Shown piece by piece: positions 7,201 through 7,202 of a stretch of 7,202 nucleotides of DNA. Source of the DNA: an uncultured bacterium (GTDB taxonomy: Bacteria > Bacillota_I > Bacilli_A > RF39 > UBA660); assembly GCA_900314225.1 (NCBI GenBank), contig OMUM01000130.1, positions 1 through 7,202 on the forward strand. The letters run 5' to 3'. A program made the position numbers and the translations under genes. Every line of letters starts with the position of its first letter. Within the stretch, counting starts at the first letter, position 1. Below the pieces are notes generated by a model. The model saw nothing but the letters and a program-made list of their open reading frames with translations, was not told the origin of the DNA and ran no database searches.

Positions 7201-7202
7201 AG

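Noticed and set aside
7163..7201. 9-bp inverted repeat as a terminator or operator upstream of the first complete gene
   Set aside because: The loop is 21 bases, no clear T-run terminator geometry or -35/-10 pair is present, and the stretch is likely the coding end of an upstream gene.
1..7202. Search by eye for CRISPR arrays, tRNA/rRNA genes, insertion sequences, riboswitches and toxin-antitoxin or defence genes
   Set aside because: None seen; apart from short gaps the whole window is taken up by the glycan biosynthesis genes.

Overview
The window is AT-rich (roughly a quarter G+C by eye) and carries one head-to-tail block of genes, all on the minus strand. It fits a capsular polysaccharide, exopolysaccharide or teichoic-type glycan locus of a low-GC Gram-positive lineage (Bacillota or a related gut Bacilli/Clostridia clade). 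The reasons are the A/T-ending codons, strong GGAG-type ribosome binding sites, and proteins resembling Gram-positive Wzx, Glf and glycosyltransferase families. The genetic code looks standard: tryptophan is TGG and the genes end in TAA or TAG. The species cannot be named from the sequence.

In transcription order (right to left) the layout is as follows. The last codons of an upstream gene lie at 7135-7200, probably in an ATGA overlap. A galactofuranosyltransferase-like GT-B enzyme follows (7138-6071). Next is a GT2-family glycosyltransferase (6063-5068) interrupted at codon 17 by an in-frame TAA. Then come a Wzx/RfbX-type flippase (5049-3616), UDP-galactopyranose mutase Glf (3604-2501), an acyltransferase-3 family membrane protein (2449-1424) and a GT4 glycosyltransferase (1385-12) that ends just inside the left edge. 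The gaps are -4, 7, 18, 11, 51 and 38 bases, so this is most likely one operon continuing upstream. The 51-base gap holds a possible internal promoter and a weak hairpin.

The genes make a coherent pathway. Glf converts UDP-Galp to UDP-Galf. The WbbI-like enzyme probably adds Galf. The GT2 and GT4 enzymes add other residues to a lipid-linked repeat unit. The flippase moves that unit across the membrane, and the acyltransferase may O-acylate the sugar. No polymerase (Wzy), initiating phosphoglycosyltransferase or chain-length regulator lies in the window; these are presumably outside it.

The most notable observation is the single premature stop in an otherwise intact GT2 gene. Others are a perfect 16-bp inverted repeat inside the flippase gene and a TGCTATAAT extended -10 sequence before the acyltransferase gene. 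I see no CRISPR array, tRNA/rRNA, insertion sequence or clearly new system. The locus is a fairly ordinary, though strain-specific, glycan cluster.
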